Positions 1 to 10,051 of a stretch of 64,000 bases of DNA are shown piece by piece. This stretch comes from Rhynchopus sp. YZ270_cl-10. Taxonomy: Eukaryota > Euglenozoa > Diplonemea > Diplonemida > Diplonemidae. Location: NCBI GenBank assembly GCA_964035575.1, contig OZ037884.1, positions 496,001 to 560,000 on the forward strand. Direction: 5' to 3'. The notes under the pieces are model-generated. The model made no database searches. It worked only from the letters and a program-made list of their open reading frames with translations, and was not told the origin of the DNA. The position numbers were made by a program, and so were the translations under genes. The first letter of the stretch is position 1. Every line of letters begins with the position of its first letter.

Positions 1-2
1 TT

Positions 3-2822
3 ACCGGAACTTTTCATCGTCTCTGGGAAGAACCACATCTCGATGACGGAAAAATTTGCACCCGGTATATGACTGCCCGCAAGCTTCTCTTGATAGCATA
101 CCGTGATTCATGCGATGATGAAGGGTTTTGCATGCATGCGAACAACCTTACCCACGAGCTTGCACAACATACCGGAAAGGAGTTGGATTACGCAAAATCA
201 GTTAGAGCTAGAATTGATGAAGCGTTTATTTCACAGATTCTTAAGGAGCATGGTGCACCGCAGGAGGCTATACAACGGCATTGCCAGGAGGTGAAAAAGG
301 CGGGGACGAATATGCTTTATTTGGATCACCTTAAAATGAAGGCGGTGCGGTGTTGTCAACCAGAGTATTATTTGCATTTTAGCACCTATTGTCCGGTTGT
401 GCATAAAGAGGCGGGACAGGGACAGCCGGTGCCTGCGAAAAATGGAGATCAATTTAAGCATGCATTATTGGAGTACAGCTTGCTGATGGGGAGGGGGTTG
501 ACGTTGTCGTATTTTGCGACGTTAGAGAAGCTTTTGGTCAGCCGTGTGGACATTGATAACCTTATCTATGAAAACATCGCGGCGCATTTCCAGAACCGCC
601 AAGACGTGCTCTGCCTCGCATCGAACAACAACCCCGGCACCCCCTTCCTCTTCCCCCCTTGGAGGATGGAGGCCTTTCCCGACAGTCTCCGCAAACCTGC
701 CATGGGGATGGAACCCATCGATGCCCGCACCTTCGCAACCGAACCACTACACAACCCATGGTCCTACCAAGGCCGTGAACGACTCAAAGCAATGCGTGCT
801 GCTAACAACCTTGTCTATGTCCCCCCCTTTGTTGCAACGAAGGAAAATTTGAAAAACCCGGTTCCCAGCAATCTCACAACAAAACCCCATGCGGATGTAC
901 CGACGTTGATTCAGAAAAGATGGGAGTTCCGTAGGGAGTACATCGAGAAGCCGCTCTTTGGGTTGGTTATGCAGAAGAGTGAAAGCTTTGGTGTTCGTGC
1001 AGAGCATTCCTACTATGAAGCGTGGAGTGATGAAGAAGGCGATGTTGACAACTCCGTCCAAGACGCGAACGACACCGCAACCACCATCCCCCCAAAGCAA
1101 CCCTTCGAGGACCCACCATATCCAGACAATGATGAGCTCTTTGCCTCCGAATTTCGCGTTTTTGATGCAGAAGAGGACCCGGCTTGTCGCAAAGAGCTTT
1201 GGTGTAAGGTTGCTGGAAATTTAAAGAAAATTCGAGCTTTACAAGCAGTACTGTACTTGACAGGGCGTGGATTTGACCCCAATGCCACTAGAGCACAGTA
1301 CGACGCACTCCTACGTGACGCCTCAGCTGAAGGCCTGACACCATTGGAGGAGCGAAGCACGTCCGCCATGATGATGCCTGGAGCACGACTCACCCGAACC
1401 TTCTCTCGCGCTGGGGCGCGACGCTCTGTAGCTATCTCCGCAAAGAATATGTCACAAATGTTCAACACCGTCTCCTCCGTCACACCAACCCCGGTCGGCA
1501 TTCCCGAAGAAGTCTTCCGTTCGAACCGCAGTGCCGCAGAGTACCTCACCTCTCTCCAGACCGGCGCTGTCACATTAGGTATAGATTTCGCGCCCATCAC
1601 AAAGCTTGCCCCAGGGCTGGCTGAAGAGGAGCCTCCGTTTGCTCCAGAGGATGACCCGGTGATGCCATTGCCTGATACAACCGCAGCGGCAAATCGTCGT
1701 CGAGAAAATGCGGTCTCAATGTCGCCCATAAGAGGAAGGGAGGTGGCGCAGAGTTCTGATACGGTAAGAAATATCCCTATTCTCCCTCATTTTTTGTGTC
1801 CGTCGTGCAGTGCGTTGTGTGTTGAAACAAAGTTTTGGGGGCGTCCAGAGGATAATGATTTTAGCTACCGCGATGCTCTTCCACAGCCGAAAACGCAAAA
1901 AGGTGCGAAAGAAGGGAAAATTCAAATTCTTCGAAAATCCCTCGGAGGAATTGGTGGACGCAAATGGCAGGATCGGTATATGTTTGTTGACTCCGGCAGC
2001 ATTACCTGGAGGTTTGGTGCTACTGACCCTACTCCCGAGCATTCGCTTCCCATTTCCAAAGCGACTATGTCGTTGATCATCCCGACGGAGAGGCAGTACG
2101 CTATAAAGGAGCTGTATCAAGATCAAAAACAGTATTGTGTATTCGGCCTGAAATGCAGCTCTCCATGGAAGATTTATTGGATGCGGGTAAACGCAGCAGA
2201 TCAATCGTGGGTGAATTTTTTTGGGAAGATTTTTGTGATAGAGATAGACCAACAGGAGCTAAGCTTTGAAGACGCTATTTGGAAGGAACGGGCTCGGAGC
2301 CTCCGCAGCCAGCTTGCAAGAGAGATGCATTGTGTAGAACGGCTCAGACATGAAAGCATCGTAGAACAAACCACCTTTGCCGACAACTGCGAACGAACCG
2401 CCGCCTCCGAAGCCAAAAAGGAATGGGACGTTCTCGCTGCAACCACAGCAGAAGAATCTGTCGCCCGCGGGGTAGAGCAACTCAAAACCATTAATCGTGA
2501 GCGCGACAAACTCAAACAAGACCTCGAAGAAGCAAAAGCCCTACACCGCAAAGCCACCGCTTCTTGCGCACCACCAGAAGAGCTCTCAGGGACTGAAGGG
2601 GAGGATGAAATCAGCGTTCTCCTTTCCCCGGAGACACGCCTGCTGCGTCTGCAGGCTCGCCTGGCAGAGGTGAGGAGGGCACGCGATGTAGCCCGCGAGG
2701 AGGTACAGAAGATCGAACGGATGACAGACCCGGAGGGTGGTAGCGGAAGCCTTCTGACACTGCCGACAAGAAGGTTGTGTGTGCCGTCACCTCCGCAGGC
2801 AGCGCGTCCGTTTTCCTATTGA
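3..2822 (+). CDS. PH-domain, coiled-coil protein (5' end outside window)
   Basis: The frame is open from the first bases of the window and reads as normal protein before the first ATG at 69, so the true start probably lies upstream. The N-terminal 300 codons are mixed hydrophobic and charged and match nothing I recognise. A low-complexity S/T/P/E middle follows. At roughly codons 635-740 (about 1910-2230) there is a pleckstrin-homology-like domain: a basic first strand, the segment KWQDRYMFV, and a late tryptophan in the C-terminal helix (QSWVNFF). The rest, to about codon 920, is charged coiled coil. PH domains usually bind phosphoinositides or proteins at membranes, so a membrane or cytoskeletal adaptor role is an inference. 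Stop TGA at 2820. No intron is needed within the visible part. Confidence 0.82.
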   Translation, partial: TGTFHRLWEEPHLDDGKICTRYMTARKLLLIAYRDSCDDEGFCMHANNLTHELAQHTGKELDYAKSVRARIDEAFISQILKEHGAPQEAIQRHCQEVKKAGTNMLYLDHLKMKAVRCCQPEYYLHFSTYCPVVHKEAGQGQPVPAKNGDQFKHALLEYSLLMGRGLTLSYFATLEKLLVSRVDIDNLIYENIAAHFQNRQDVLCLASNNNPGTPFLFPPWRMEAFPDSLRKPAMGMEPIDARTFATEPLHNPWSYQGRERLKAMRAANNLVYVPPFVATKENLKNPVPSNLTTKPHADVPTLIQKRWEFRREYIEKPLFGLVMQKSESFGVRAEHSYYEAWSDEEGDVDNSVQDANDTATTIPPKQPFEDPPYPDNDELFASEFRVFDAEEDPACRKELWCKVAGNLKKIRALQAVLYLTGRGFDPNATRAQYDALLRDASAEGLTPLEERSTSAMMMPGARLTRTFSRAGARRSVAISAKNMSQMFNTVSSVTPTPVGIPEEVFRSNRSAAEYLTSLQTGAVTLGIDFAPITKLAPGLAEEEPPFAPEDDPVMPLPDTTAAANRRRENAVSMSPIRGREVAQSSDTVRNIPILPHFLCPSCSALCVETKFWGRPEDNDFSYRDALPQPKTQKGAKEGKIQILRKSLGGIGGRKWQDRYMFVDSGSITWRFGATDPTPEHSLPISKATMSLIIPTERQYAIKELYQDQKQYCVFGLKCSSPWKIYWMRVNAADQSWVNFFGKIFVIEIDQQELSFEDAIWKERARSLRSQLAREMHCVERLRHESIVEQTTFADNCERTAASEAKKEWDVLAATTAEESVARGVEQLKTINRERDKLKQDLEEAKALHRKATASCAPPEELSGTEGEDEISVLLSPETRLLRLQARLAEVRRARDVAREEVQKIERMTDPEGGSGSLLTLPTRRLCVPSPPQAARPFSY

Positions 2823-3397
2823 ACAAAAATTGTATGTGGAGCTGGAGGGAGGTAGAGATGGCAGGTGGCAGGTGGCAGGTGGTGTCTTGCTAGTGGTTTG
2901 CTATGTTATATAAAAGAATAGAGCACAATACCTTTGATGGAAAAAAAGCCTTCAATGATCCAAGAAGAGAGGTTCCGAATAATAAGAAGAAGTGGGGGCG
3001 GGAGAGGTGACCCCCCGGTGGATTTTTTGTTGTAGCGAGACCATGGGTTTTGGGTCCCAATGGTTGTACCTTAAAAGGTGTTATAAGTGCGTCAACGTTG
3101 TTCTGTACCTTTTTTTTTTTTTTTCACTTTTTGTTTACCCCCTCATTATATGTTTTTTTTTTTGTACCTCCCATCCCCCTGGCCCCTATTTTCTTGTCGA
3201 ATTGTGTGAAAAAAAGACGATATTTTTCTCCGTTCCCTTCAAAACCCCCATCCTAAAACGAGATGTATTTCACAAACAGCCAAAACCTCGCCCGGATGTG
3301 TGGTTACCCTTGAGGGTAACCATCCACTGATCACCGTTCTCCACCACCACCACTCTCCTCTTTCACCCCAACAGAAAAAACATCCCCATCCCACCCC
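2823..3397. other. intergenic, T-rich
   Basis: No gene seen. It holds two long T runs (about 3110-3125 and 3150-3160), C-rich stretches and a short GGTTACCC...GGGTAACC inverted pair near 3301-3321. The C/T-rich DNA just before 3398 could serve as 5' untranslated or splice-acceptor sequence for the next gene. Confidence 0.6.
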
Positions 3398-5104
3398 ATG
3401 AAGCGAACGACAGCAACACTGACACGTTGCAGGCAGACTGCAGCACTACTTCCCTTACCACACCGACCACATCCCCACACTTGGACCACTGCGTCTTCTC
3501 TTCGCACCCCTCCTCCTTCTCCTTCTCCTCCTCCTCCTCCTTCAGCACTTTTTAGGCAAAAACGGAGGATCAGCGTACGTACCAGAACGCATACGTCAGA
3601 TGGGGAGACTCATGCTGAGGAGTGTGGTCCTCTTGCGGTCTATGAGGGGATGCGGGATCAGGGGTTAATCATTGAAGACGAAAACCAATTGGTTTTAGTG
3701 CGGGAGCTGGATGAGCTGTGGGAGTCGCTTCGGATAACGCAGGTGGCTGTGGAGAGGACGGAGACAGACGAGACGTCGCCCCCTACCGATCTGTTCAGCT
3801 CTTTCAATAAGTTTAAGGAGATGCTCTCCAGGAAGACGGAGAGCAGCATCGTGGACGCAACGAGCACACCAGAGTTTATCGACAAAACGCAACGCGGTGG
3901 GAGCGACACAATGCGAGGAGTATACATCCATGGTGACGTCGGGTGTGGGAAAACGATGCTTATGGACATATTCTATTCGTGCCTGAAGAGTGAGAGAAAG
4001 CTTCGAATTCATCTTGACGCCTTCATGTCTCAGACATACAAGAGTGTACATCAGTTTTCGGTATGGCGGACGAGAGGAATTTTGAAGGATGAATTAGCGC
4101 TTCGTCAGGGCGGTGAAAATAGTGGAATTAAACAGCATCTCGACAATTTGGAGAATATTTCTGTAATAGAACTGTACGTCGCGCAGCTTTGTGAGCAATA
4201 TGACGTCATCTGCTTCGACGAATTTCAGGTTCTCGACCCTGCCGATGCCTCTATTCTTGCCAAGCTGTTTTCGTCGCTCTTCTTAAAAGGGGTCCTTTTG
4301 ATTTGCACTTCAAACAAGCCAACAGAGTTTTTTTATACTCTGGGACGGCAATACTCTGGGTTTGTTCATCTATTGAACAACAGCTGTGATAGCTTTCATT
4401 TAACCTCTCCCTACGATTACCGCAAGCACTCTGGCACTCCCGTCCACACAACCTATATTCACCCTAATACCGAAGCCAATTTGAAGCGCTCCCTTACCCT
4501 CTTTAATAGCGTCTCTAAGGAAGAAGTGAGACGCAACGAAACGCTGACCAACCAAGGACGTACACTTCGCATCCCATACCAAGCTGGAGGGGTGTCCTTA
4601 TATACATTTGAGGATCTGTGTGGATGTGACCGGCCGATGTCTCCGTCTGACTATAACCTTCTTGCAAACACTTTTCACACTGTTTTTGTTGTTAATGTTC
4701 CGATTCTTTCGATTCAACACCGTAACGAGGCACGCCGTTTTATTACATTGATTGACGAGCTTTATCAGTACAAAGTAAATGTAGTGCTTTGTGCTGAGAC
4801 TGAGTTAGGGTCGTTGTTTAACTATAAAACACTGCAAGATGCTTCTCAAGCTGCATTCGAATATAAACTTGACGCAGGGGAAGCATCCTGGAGGGAAGAC
4901 GACTCAGAGCAAATGATGTGGCGATTTACAGGGGAGGAAGACGTCTTTGCCTTCAAACGGGTTGAGTCGCGTCTCTCAGAGATGGGAACCAGAGAGTACA
5001 TTTTGCTCCCTCATCTCAACTTTGTTGTGGATGATCTCAACGTAGATGTCCTCCTTGGAGCTGCGATAGAAGGTGGTTCCAGCAATGATTACATCGATGT
5101 GTAA
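3398..5104 (+). CDS. AFG1: AFG1-like mitochondrial AAA-type ATPase
   Basis: A 568-residue protein of the AFG1/LACE1/ZapE family, mitochondrial ATPases involved in turnover of respiratory-chain subunits and protein quality control. The Walker A motif GDVGCGKT is near residue 179. Walker B with the family signature (VICFDEFQVLDPADA) is near 270, followed by the sensor segment LICTSNKPTEFFY. The GYDYR-like and arginine-rich region continues to about 400. The first ~60 residues are rich in R, T and S with few acids, as expected for a mitochondrial targeting peptide. It is longer than the usual 400-480 residues, mainly through this N-terminus and an S/E-rich insert around residues 110-170. The ATG at 3398 follows a pyrimidine-rich leader. 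Identification is firm; substrate specificity is unknown. Confidence 0.95.
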   Translation: MKRTTATLTRCRQTAALLPLPHRPHPHTWTTASSLRTPPPSPSPPPPPSALFRQKRRISVRTRTHTSDGETHAEECGPLAVYEGMRDQGLIIEDENQLVLVRELDELWESLRITQVAVERTETDETSPPTDLFSSFNKFKEMLSRKTESSIVDATSTPEFIDKTQRGGSDTMRGVYIHGDVGCGKTMLMDIFYSCLKSERKLRIHLDAFMSQTYKSVHQFSVWRTRGILKDELALRQGGENSGIKQHLDNLENISVIELYVAQLCEQYDVICFDEFQVLDPADASILAKLFSSLFLKGVLLICTSNKPTEFFYTLGRQYSGFVHLLNNSCDSFHLTSPYDYRKHSGTPVHTTYIHPNTEANLKRSLTLFNSVSKEEVRRNETLTNQGRTLRIPYQAGGVSLYTFEDLCGCDRPMSPSDYNLLANTFHTVFVVNVPILSIQHRNEARRFITLIDELYQYKVNVVLCAETELGSLFNYKTLQDASQAAFEYKLDAGEASWREDDSEQMMWRFTGEEDVFAFKRVESRLSEMGTREYILLPHLNFVVDDLNVDVLLGAAIEGGSSNDYIDV

Positions 5105-5123
5105 AAAAAGAAGACGCGTGTAG

Positions 5124-5175
5124 TATAGTGGAGTTCATCTTCGGGTGTCTACACTAAAACAACCAAATTTTCAAA
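5124..5175 (+). repeat. family C dispersed repeat
   Basis: About 50 bp matching the family C core TAGTGGAGTTCATC...GTCTACACTA followed by an A-rich tail. Copies recur at 41.7, 57.5, 60.0, 62.2, 62.7 and 63.7 kb and, reversed, at 38.6 kb. The ends pair imperfectly (AGTGGAG with CTACACT). Confidence 0.8.
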
Positions 5176-5751
5176 GAAGAAGAAAAGTCTCTCAAAAGAG
5201 ACTGTTTGAGAATAGGCAGGAAACACTTAAAACAGATTAGGGTAGGTCAATTAATTTTTGGTTGCCGTTTTTTTTTCTTTTTTTTTTTTTTCCCCCCGGA
5301 GGCCACAAAAAAAAGTGGAGATTGCACAAACTGTGGCAACACAACCGAGGCAACTACACTACCCCAACATTTTTTTTTAAAAAAGTGCAATCGTAAACGG
5401 CAAAAAGTTTAGTTATCCTACCCCTTATCAAACAATTATATTTCGAAAGGGTTTGGGTTAAAAAAAGGGGAACGTATTCAAATCTCTGGCGCTCTGTTAG
5501 GCTGCCATTTTTTTTTTTTTTTTTTGTAGAATATTTCTGTTTTATTTCATTTGTTGTTTTTTTGACAAACAGTTTGAGTTTCTCATCGATGCTGACAAAA
5601 AAAAAAAAAAAAATAAATAAAAATACAAGAATATCCGTTAGGAGTTGCTTCATCTCATCCCTCCTCCCTCCCCACAACTCCTTTTTTTCTGTTGTCATTT
5701 CGTGTTTCGACACTTTTTACGAAGGGTATTAATTGTCATTTACTAGCATAC

Positions 5752-5949
5752 CTCTGGTCTTCTCTCCTTCGCGTCCATGCCATCGCTTAGCGCCATTTTC
5801 AGTTCAGGTGTTGACATACATTTCCTTACGGAGTCGTCTAAGGCCTCGCGCGGGGAGGTGATGTTGGTGGTGTTGGGGTCCTGAACGGAGGTCAGGCTCG
5901 GGGGTACGCCGTTTGCGGCTGCGGACCCTCCTGTGAGCTCGGTGTTAGC
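5752..5949 (-). CDS. candidate exon of an unidentified minus-strand gene
   Basis: A GC-rich island in AT-rich DNA is open on the minus strand for about 66 codons. It reads as ordinary hydrophilic protein (ending ...MDAKERRPE) and then meets GTATGC, which fits the GTAT donor seen at all six introns built in this window. A strong acceptor (long T run then GTCAG, ending at about 5592) lies 160 bp further along; joining there would add two residues and a stop. I found no matching upstream exon and no family. Against it: every other gene here is on the + strand. The exon could instead be a decayed gene or chance. Confidence 0.35.
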
Positions 5950-6501
5950 TCACTCCGTCCGTCGAGTGTGTCGGGGGACACATCTGCCCACGTGCATGAC
6001 GCCTTGGGGATCCTTTAGGGATCCTTTTTTTTTTTTTCGTTTGTTCCCAAAGTAGTTGCGGGTTCGCACCATTGGAACACAGGATAATGTTTTGTGTAAT
6101 TTGTGTAACAATCTGTAGGGAGGATTACTAGTATACAGCGGTAATTCTGCCAACCACAGAACTTCGTTTTTTTTTATTCTCTCAGTTGGGTACACCCCAA
6201 CTTTGACTGCTGTGAGGTGGTGCGGGAAGTGTTCGTACACCCTTCCAGAAAGCGCGCTTCCCGTTCTTGTAGTTGGTGATCGGATTTTTTCACTGTAGAG
6301 CCACCCCCACAGATTCCATCAGGTTTAGTTGTTTATCCTACATTCCGCCGACTCCTTAAATGATTCCCAACCACTGCGTTTTAATTTTCCAGTGGCCTGC
6401 AGTGACGCTTCCTTGTCCTCGACCATTCTTCAGCTTTATTCTGCAATGTTCGTAGACTGTGTCCTTTGTCTGTCTCATGTCTGCAGTATCAACTCATTTT
6501 C

Positions 6502-6556
6502 TTTCGCTATGGGGGTACCGGGGTACCGGCGGTACCCCGGTACCCCCATAGCGAAA
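6502..6556. repeat. perfect 55-bp palindrome
   Basis: Two perfectly matched arms of 27 bp around a single central G. They are built from GGTACC and CCCC units (core GGGGTACCG/CGGTACCCC) and flanked by TTTCGC/GCGAAA. The DNA is able to form a cruciform or a very stable RNA hairpin. It stands alone with no array around it. Confidence 0.9.
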
Positions 6557-6821
6557 ACCCTGAGACTTCCATGCCCAACAAAAAGTCAGCTGGCCATTCT
6601 ATGGAAGCCCTTGAGAGAAGCTCTATGTACAGCGATTTTACAATGAGCAACACTTCACATTTTTTAACATCTACCCACTCAAACAACTTTCACCATCACC
6701 TCCAGAATCCCCCCCCCACTCCCTCCCCCCCACCCCTTTCACTACACAGAGAGGCTTAGGTTTATCTCATAAAACCCCCTCACCTCTCTCTTTCTCTTTA
6801 AATTTTGCACCCACAACCCAA

Positions 6822-8774
6822 ATGGGGGTCGAATGGGATGAAAATGAGACCCTTTCGACTGGTCCGCCGCCTCTGAGTTCTTCTTCTTCTTCTTCTTCCC
6901 CTCCTCCTCCTCCTCCGCCCCCGGCTCCTGTGGACACTCCCGCTGATGTTCGCATCTCTTCTTCTTCCTCTTCTGGCAATGTTACTACCTCAGTTGTCAC
7001 CCCACCAGTGGGATCTTCATCTTCCACAGATATCGTAGATGTTGACGTGGTTCCACCAAAAGCCGCAAAAAAGCGGGTAACCATCAAAGAAACCCCATGC
7101 ACATCTCCCATATTAGACCCTACCAGCCCTCTATCCCCGACCTCTCCGGTATCCCCATCTTCTCCTGATGGGGACGACGACTTTGACCAGATCCTTGGGG
7201 AGTTGCAGTGCCCAATTTGCTTGGATGTTTACAATAGTCCGGTGACACTGTCTTGTGGGCATACTCTGTGTAATGAGCATGTCTCAGAGTTGGCGGCAAT
7301 GTTTAATCATGTGGACACAGGAAAGGTGGAGTTGGATTGCCCAAAATGCCGTGTGAGGTGTAGTTTTCCTGGAGAGGTGAAAGTGAATTTGGAAATGAAG
7401 AATATGATTGTAATGGTAAAGAAGGCAGCGAAGAAGACGAGAGAGCAACGCAGGTCTGAACGAGAGCATGCATTGGTTGCGAAAATCAAGGGCTACGAAA
7501 AAAACTCCAAAGAGCTCCAACGCAAGGAACAGCAACTACAACACGACCGCCAGCAATGGGAAGGGGAGAAGAAGAAGCTGGAGGGGGTCCGAGAAAACCG
7601 CCCTGCCGCTTCCGACCCCACTTTACTAGAACGCGAACGGCAGAGGTTAGAACGCGAAAAGCAATTTCTTCAACAGCAACGAGAAGAGATGAACACCCAC
7701 TCCAAACATCTTATACTACAACAACAACACCTCACAAAACTCCAGCAGGAGCGAGGCGAAGGCGGGGGAGGCGCTCCACACTCCCAATGGGACTCCATGA
7801 GCGCCGACGAAAAACGCCGTGAATTGGACCGAATGCGGGACGAATCAGAACAGCAACGACAACAAGAACGCGAGGCGCGAGACCGACGCATCGAAGAAGA
7901 GATGTCACAATGGATGAAACAGACAGACCATATCAACCAGCTTGCTATAGAATCACGCACCGCCATTCATACCGGCATCCGCAAAATCGATACAATCGAA
8001 GCAGACAGAGATACAACACCAGACCCCGAGCCACTACCCGCACCTCAAACCACACCCCCAACACCTCCACCACCACCACAGCCTAGCCGCTTTGCTACAA
8101 TCAAACAACTCCCACAAACCACTACATATATCACCGAAGTAGAAGTCGAGCCCAAAGAAGTCATCCAACCAGACATTTCATTCCAAGGAAGAATCAATCC
8201 GATTACAGGATTTCCCGACCCTGCGCCAAGAGAAGAGGTCGAAGGGGACAGCAAATTTGGAAAATATTTTGAGTCTAAATGGCGGAAGCAGGCATACGAT
8301 ATGAAGCCCCCTCGGTTGGTGCCGGAGGACTACCCGAACTACCAGTACTCATTGACGGATGGGGTGGACCACGAGCTGGAGGGGATGATGCAGAAGACGG
8401 ATGAGCAGTACCGCTATGCTATAGAAGGGGCGCATAAGAAGCGTATTGTAGCCGAGAAGGCAAGAATTGCAGAGCAGCGTGCGAATGCGATGATTGCGCA
8501 GTACAAAGCAGAGCAGCGAGCGAAGCGTCTAGCTGCTACAGGCGGCTGGGATAGCAGCGGGGCCGACACAAAGCCTGCGTCCGCACCGAGGAGGCCAGGG
8601 AGCAGTGGGAGCTCGGGGAGTGGGGGTGGTGGTGGTGGTGGAGTACGTCGTCCGAAGCCCTCGTTCCAGCCGAAGCTCGGGAGGAGACAGACCCTCGGTG
8701 CAGTAGTGCAGCGTGGCGCGTCAAACCCTGTGACGGTTGCACGGCGCGGTAGCGCGCCGTCGTCGGAGAGGTGA
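6822..8774 (+). CDS. RING-finger coiled-coil protein, likely E3 ubiquitin ligase
   Basis: A 650-residue protein. After an S/P-rich low-complexity N-terminus of about 120 residues comes a C3HC4 RING (about 128-180): CPICLDVYNSPVTLSCGH, then C, H and the final CPKCRVRC pair. RING domains recruit ubiquitin-charged E2 enzymes, so this is probably a ubiquitin ligase. Residues 190-310 are strongly charged and Q/E/R-rich, typical of coiled coil; a second helical stretch lies near 540-590. Between them a P-rich linker and a conserved-looking block (GRINPITGFPDPAP) separate the helices. The C-terminus is S/G/R-rich and basic. The TRIM-like order RING then coiled coil lacks a visible B-box. The start ATG follows a pyrimidine-rich leader and a partial family A repeat. 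Substrate unknown. Confidence 0.88.
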   Translation: MGVEWDENETLSTGPPPLSSSSSSSSPPPPPPPPAPVDTPADVRISSSSSSGNVTTSVVTPPVGSSSSTDIVDVDVVPPKAAKKRVTIKETPCTSPILDPTSPLSPTSPVSPSSPDGDDDFDQILGELQCPICLDVYNSPVTLSCGHTLCNEHVSELAAMFNHVDTGKVELDCPKCRVRCSFPGEVKVNLEMKNMIVMVKKAAKKTREQRRSEREHALVAKIKGYEKNSKELQRKEQQLQHDRQQWEGEKKKLEGVRENRPAASDPTLLERERQRLEREKQFLQQQREEMNTHSKHLILQQQHLTKLQQERGEGGGGAPHSQWDSMSADEKRRELDRMRDESEQQRQQEREARDRRIEEEMSQWMKQTDHINQLAIESRTAIHTGIRKIDTIEADRDTTPDPEPLPAPQTTPPTPPPPPQPSRFATIKQLPQTTTYITEVEVEPKEVIQPDISFQGRINPITGFPDPAPREEVEGDSKFGKYFESKWRKQAYDMKPPRLVPEDYPNYQYSLTDGVDHELEGMMQKTDEQYRYAIEGAHKKRIVAEKARIAEQRANAMIAQYKAEQRAKRLAATGGWDSSGADTKPASAPRRPGSSGSSGSGGGGGGGVRRPKPSFQPKLGRRQTLGAVVQRGASNPVTVARRGSAPSSER

Positions 8775-8978
8775 AGCAAAAAAAAGGAAGAAAAACAAAT
8801 TTTTCTTCCTTTCCGGTGCGTTGTTTTAGGTTTGAAATTTTTAGTTTTTTTTTTTTGCCATAGTTGCCATTTTTGCGATTTGTTTGTGATGTTGTGCATG
8901 AAAGGCCTAGTTTTCCTTTTTTTTGGTCCTTTTTTTAGTGTCCGTCAAGAGAGGTGCACCCAAATGATTTGCTCTTTT

Positions 8979-9090
8979 CAGATGTAAACCACGAAATGGA
9001 TTGAAGGACTGCATGGTTGGGGTGTCCACCCCCTGGTACATCCGGTGTACCAAAGGTACACTATCACGAGAGGGGTTTTGAACTTTCTTT
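8979..9090 (+). repeat. family B dispersed repeat
   Basis: About 112 bp with the family core ACGAAATGGATTG, GGACTGCATGGTTGG, GTACC-AAA-GGTAC and CACGAGAGGG. Like all other copies found, it is on the + strand. Confidence 0.85.
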
Positions 9091-9627
9091 GTTTTCTTAG
9101 GTTTCGGTTTGTTTCCCCCTCCAATCACCCATCTCCAATCTTCCCCCTTTGCCTCCTCTCCTCGCTTCCGCGAATTGTTAGGTGGGGGGAAAAAAGTGAA
9201 GACCAGATATAGGAGAGCTATTGCTAAGGGGTAGCTACACCAAGCAAGACTATGCAACCAAGTATTTTCGGGGGGAAACAAAGATTTCTTCTTTTTTTTT
9301 TTTTTTTTACTGCCTGGAGCAGGACCCTAGCGTGGATTTTTTTTTGCTTTTTTCGCGGTCTGGAAAATTTTTTTGCGCGCTTCGCGAGCGAATGCGGAGC
9401 GAGCCCTAGGGGTTCAATACGCGATCTCCCCCCCTCTACCTACCTCATCCTTGTCTCCCCACCCCATCGAAAAAACACCTAAAAAAAGACGAAACAAACA
9501 TACCGCGCGCGCGAAAGCGAAGCGAGCCTAGGGGTTCAAAGTCAAGACTTGGCTGTTTCCAGTGCATGTTGCTCCTCGCCAAGGGAATCTAATTGCGTAG
9601 GTACTGTTTTTGTGGGTACCTACCTCG

Positions 9628-9685
9628 GGCATAAGTCCCATGACCCGTACATAAGTCCGATGTCCCGTGTATAAGTCCGGGCAGA
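9628..9685. repeat. 20-bp tandem repeat, about 2.5 units
   Basis: Units of the form CATAAGTCCGATGTCCCGT repeat directly. A reversed copy of the core (GGACTTATGCATAGG) follows near 9702, so the array may be one half of a small foldback element. Confidence 0.6.
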
Positions 9686-9789
9686 TTTGGTCTCAGATCG
9701 GACTTATGCATAGGCCGACTTATACACCGGTTTTCTGTACTGGTGGTGGGGTAAGTTTTTTTGGGGGAAATTTGGGGGAAATTTTTTTG

Positions 9790-9847
9790 TGTGCCTGTGT
9801 GCCTGTGTGCCTGGGTGCCTGGGTGCCTGTGTGCCTGTGTATCTGTC
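9790..9847. repeat. GTGCCTGT minisatellite
   Basis: Seven or so 8-bp units, alternating GTGCCTGT and GGTGCCTG, ending in an ATCTGTCA variant. Confidence 0.8.
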
Positions 9848-10051
9848 ACAGACACAGTCAGCAAGCCTACATGGTAAAAGTGCGAAAAAGTGCGAATAGG
9901 TGCGGAAAAGTGCGGATCACCCCCCTTCAGCCGTACCATTAATTATTTATAACTTTTTTTTTTCCTCCCAGACCGCTAAAAAGTACCACGCTAGCCCTCT
10001 CTGCACACCACCCACAAAACAGAGCGACACAAAGAGAAAGGAACAATAAAC

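Larger units (their letters stand above)
5105..6821. other. intergenic with repeats, a candidate minus-strand exon and a palindrome
   Basis: AT-rich DNA with several poly(T) runs. It contains a family C repeat (5124-5175), a diverged C-like copy (about 5320-5370), a GC-rich candidate exon on the minus strand (5752-5949), a perfect palindrome (6502-6556), a CCACCTC/ACCACC-rich stretch and a partial family A repeat (6738-6775) just before the RING gene. Confidence 0.6.
8775..10051. other. intergenic with family B repeat and short tandem repeats
   Basis: Contains a family B copy (8979-9090), two copies of a GCGAAGCGAGCC...TAGGGGTTCAA motif (about 9375-9415 and 9505-9540), a 20-bp tandem repeat around ATAAGTCC (9628-9685), a GTGCCTGT minisatellite (9790-9847), and a GTGCGAAAA array ending in CCCCCCTTCAGCC (9870-9935), which resembles one end of family D. 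The leader of the next gene has a poly(T)/C tract ending CAG at 9970. Confidence 0.65.

Noticed and set aside
1013-1729. 238-codon minus-strand frame
   Set aside because: Antisense to the PH-domain gene; no domain, no splice signals.
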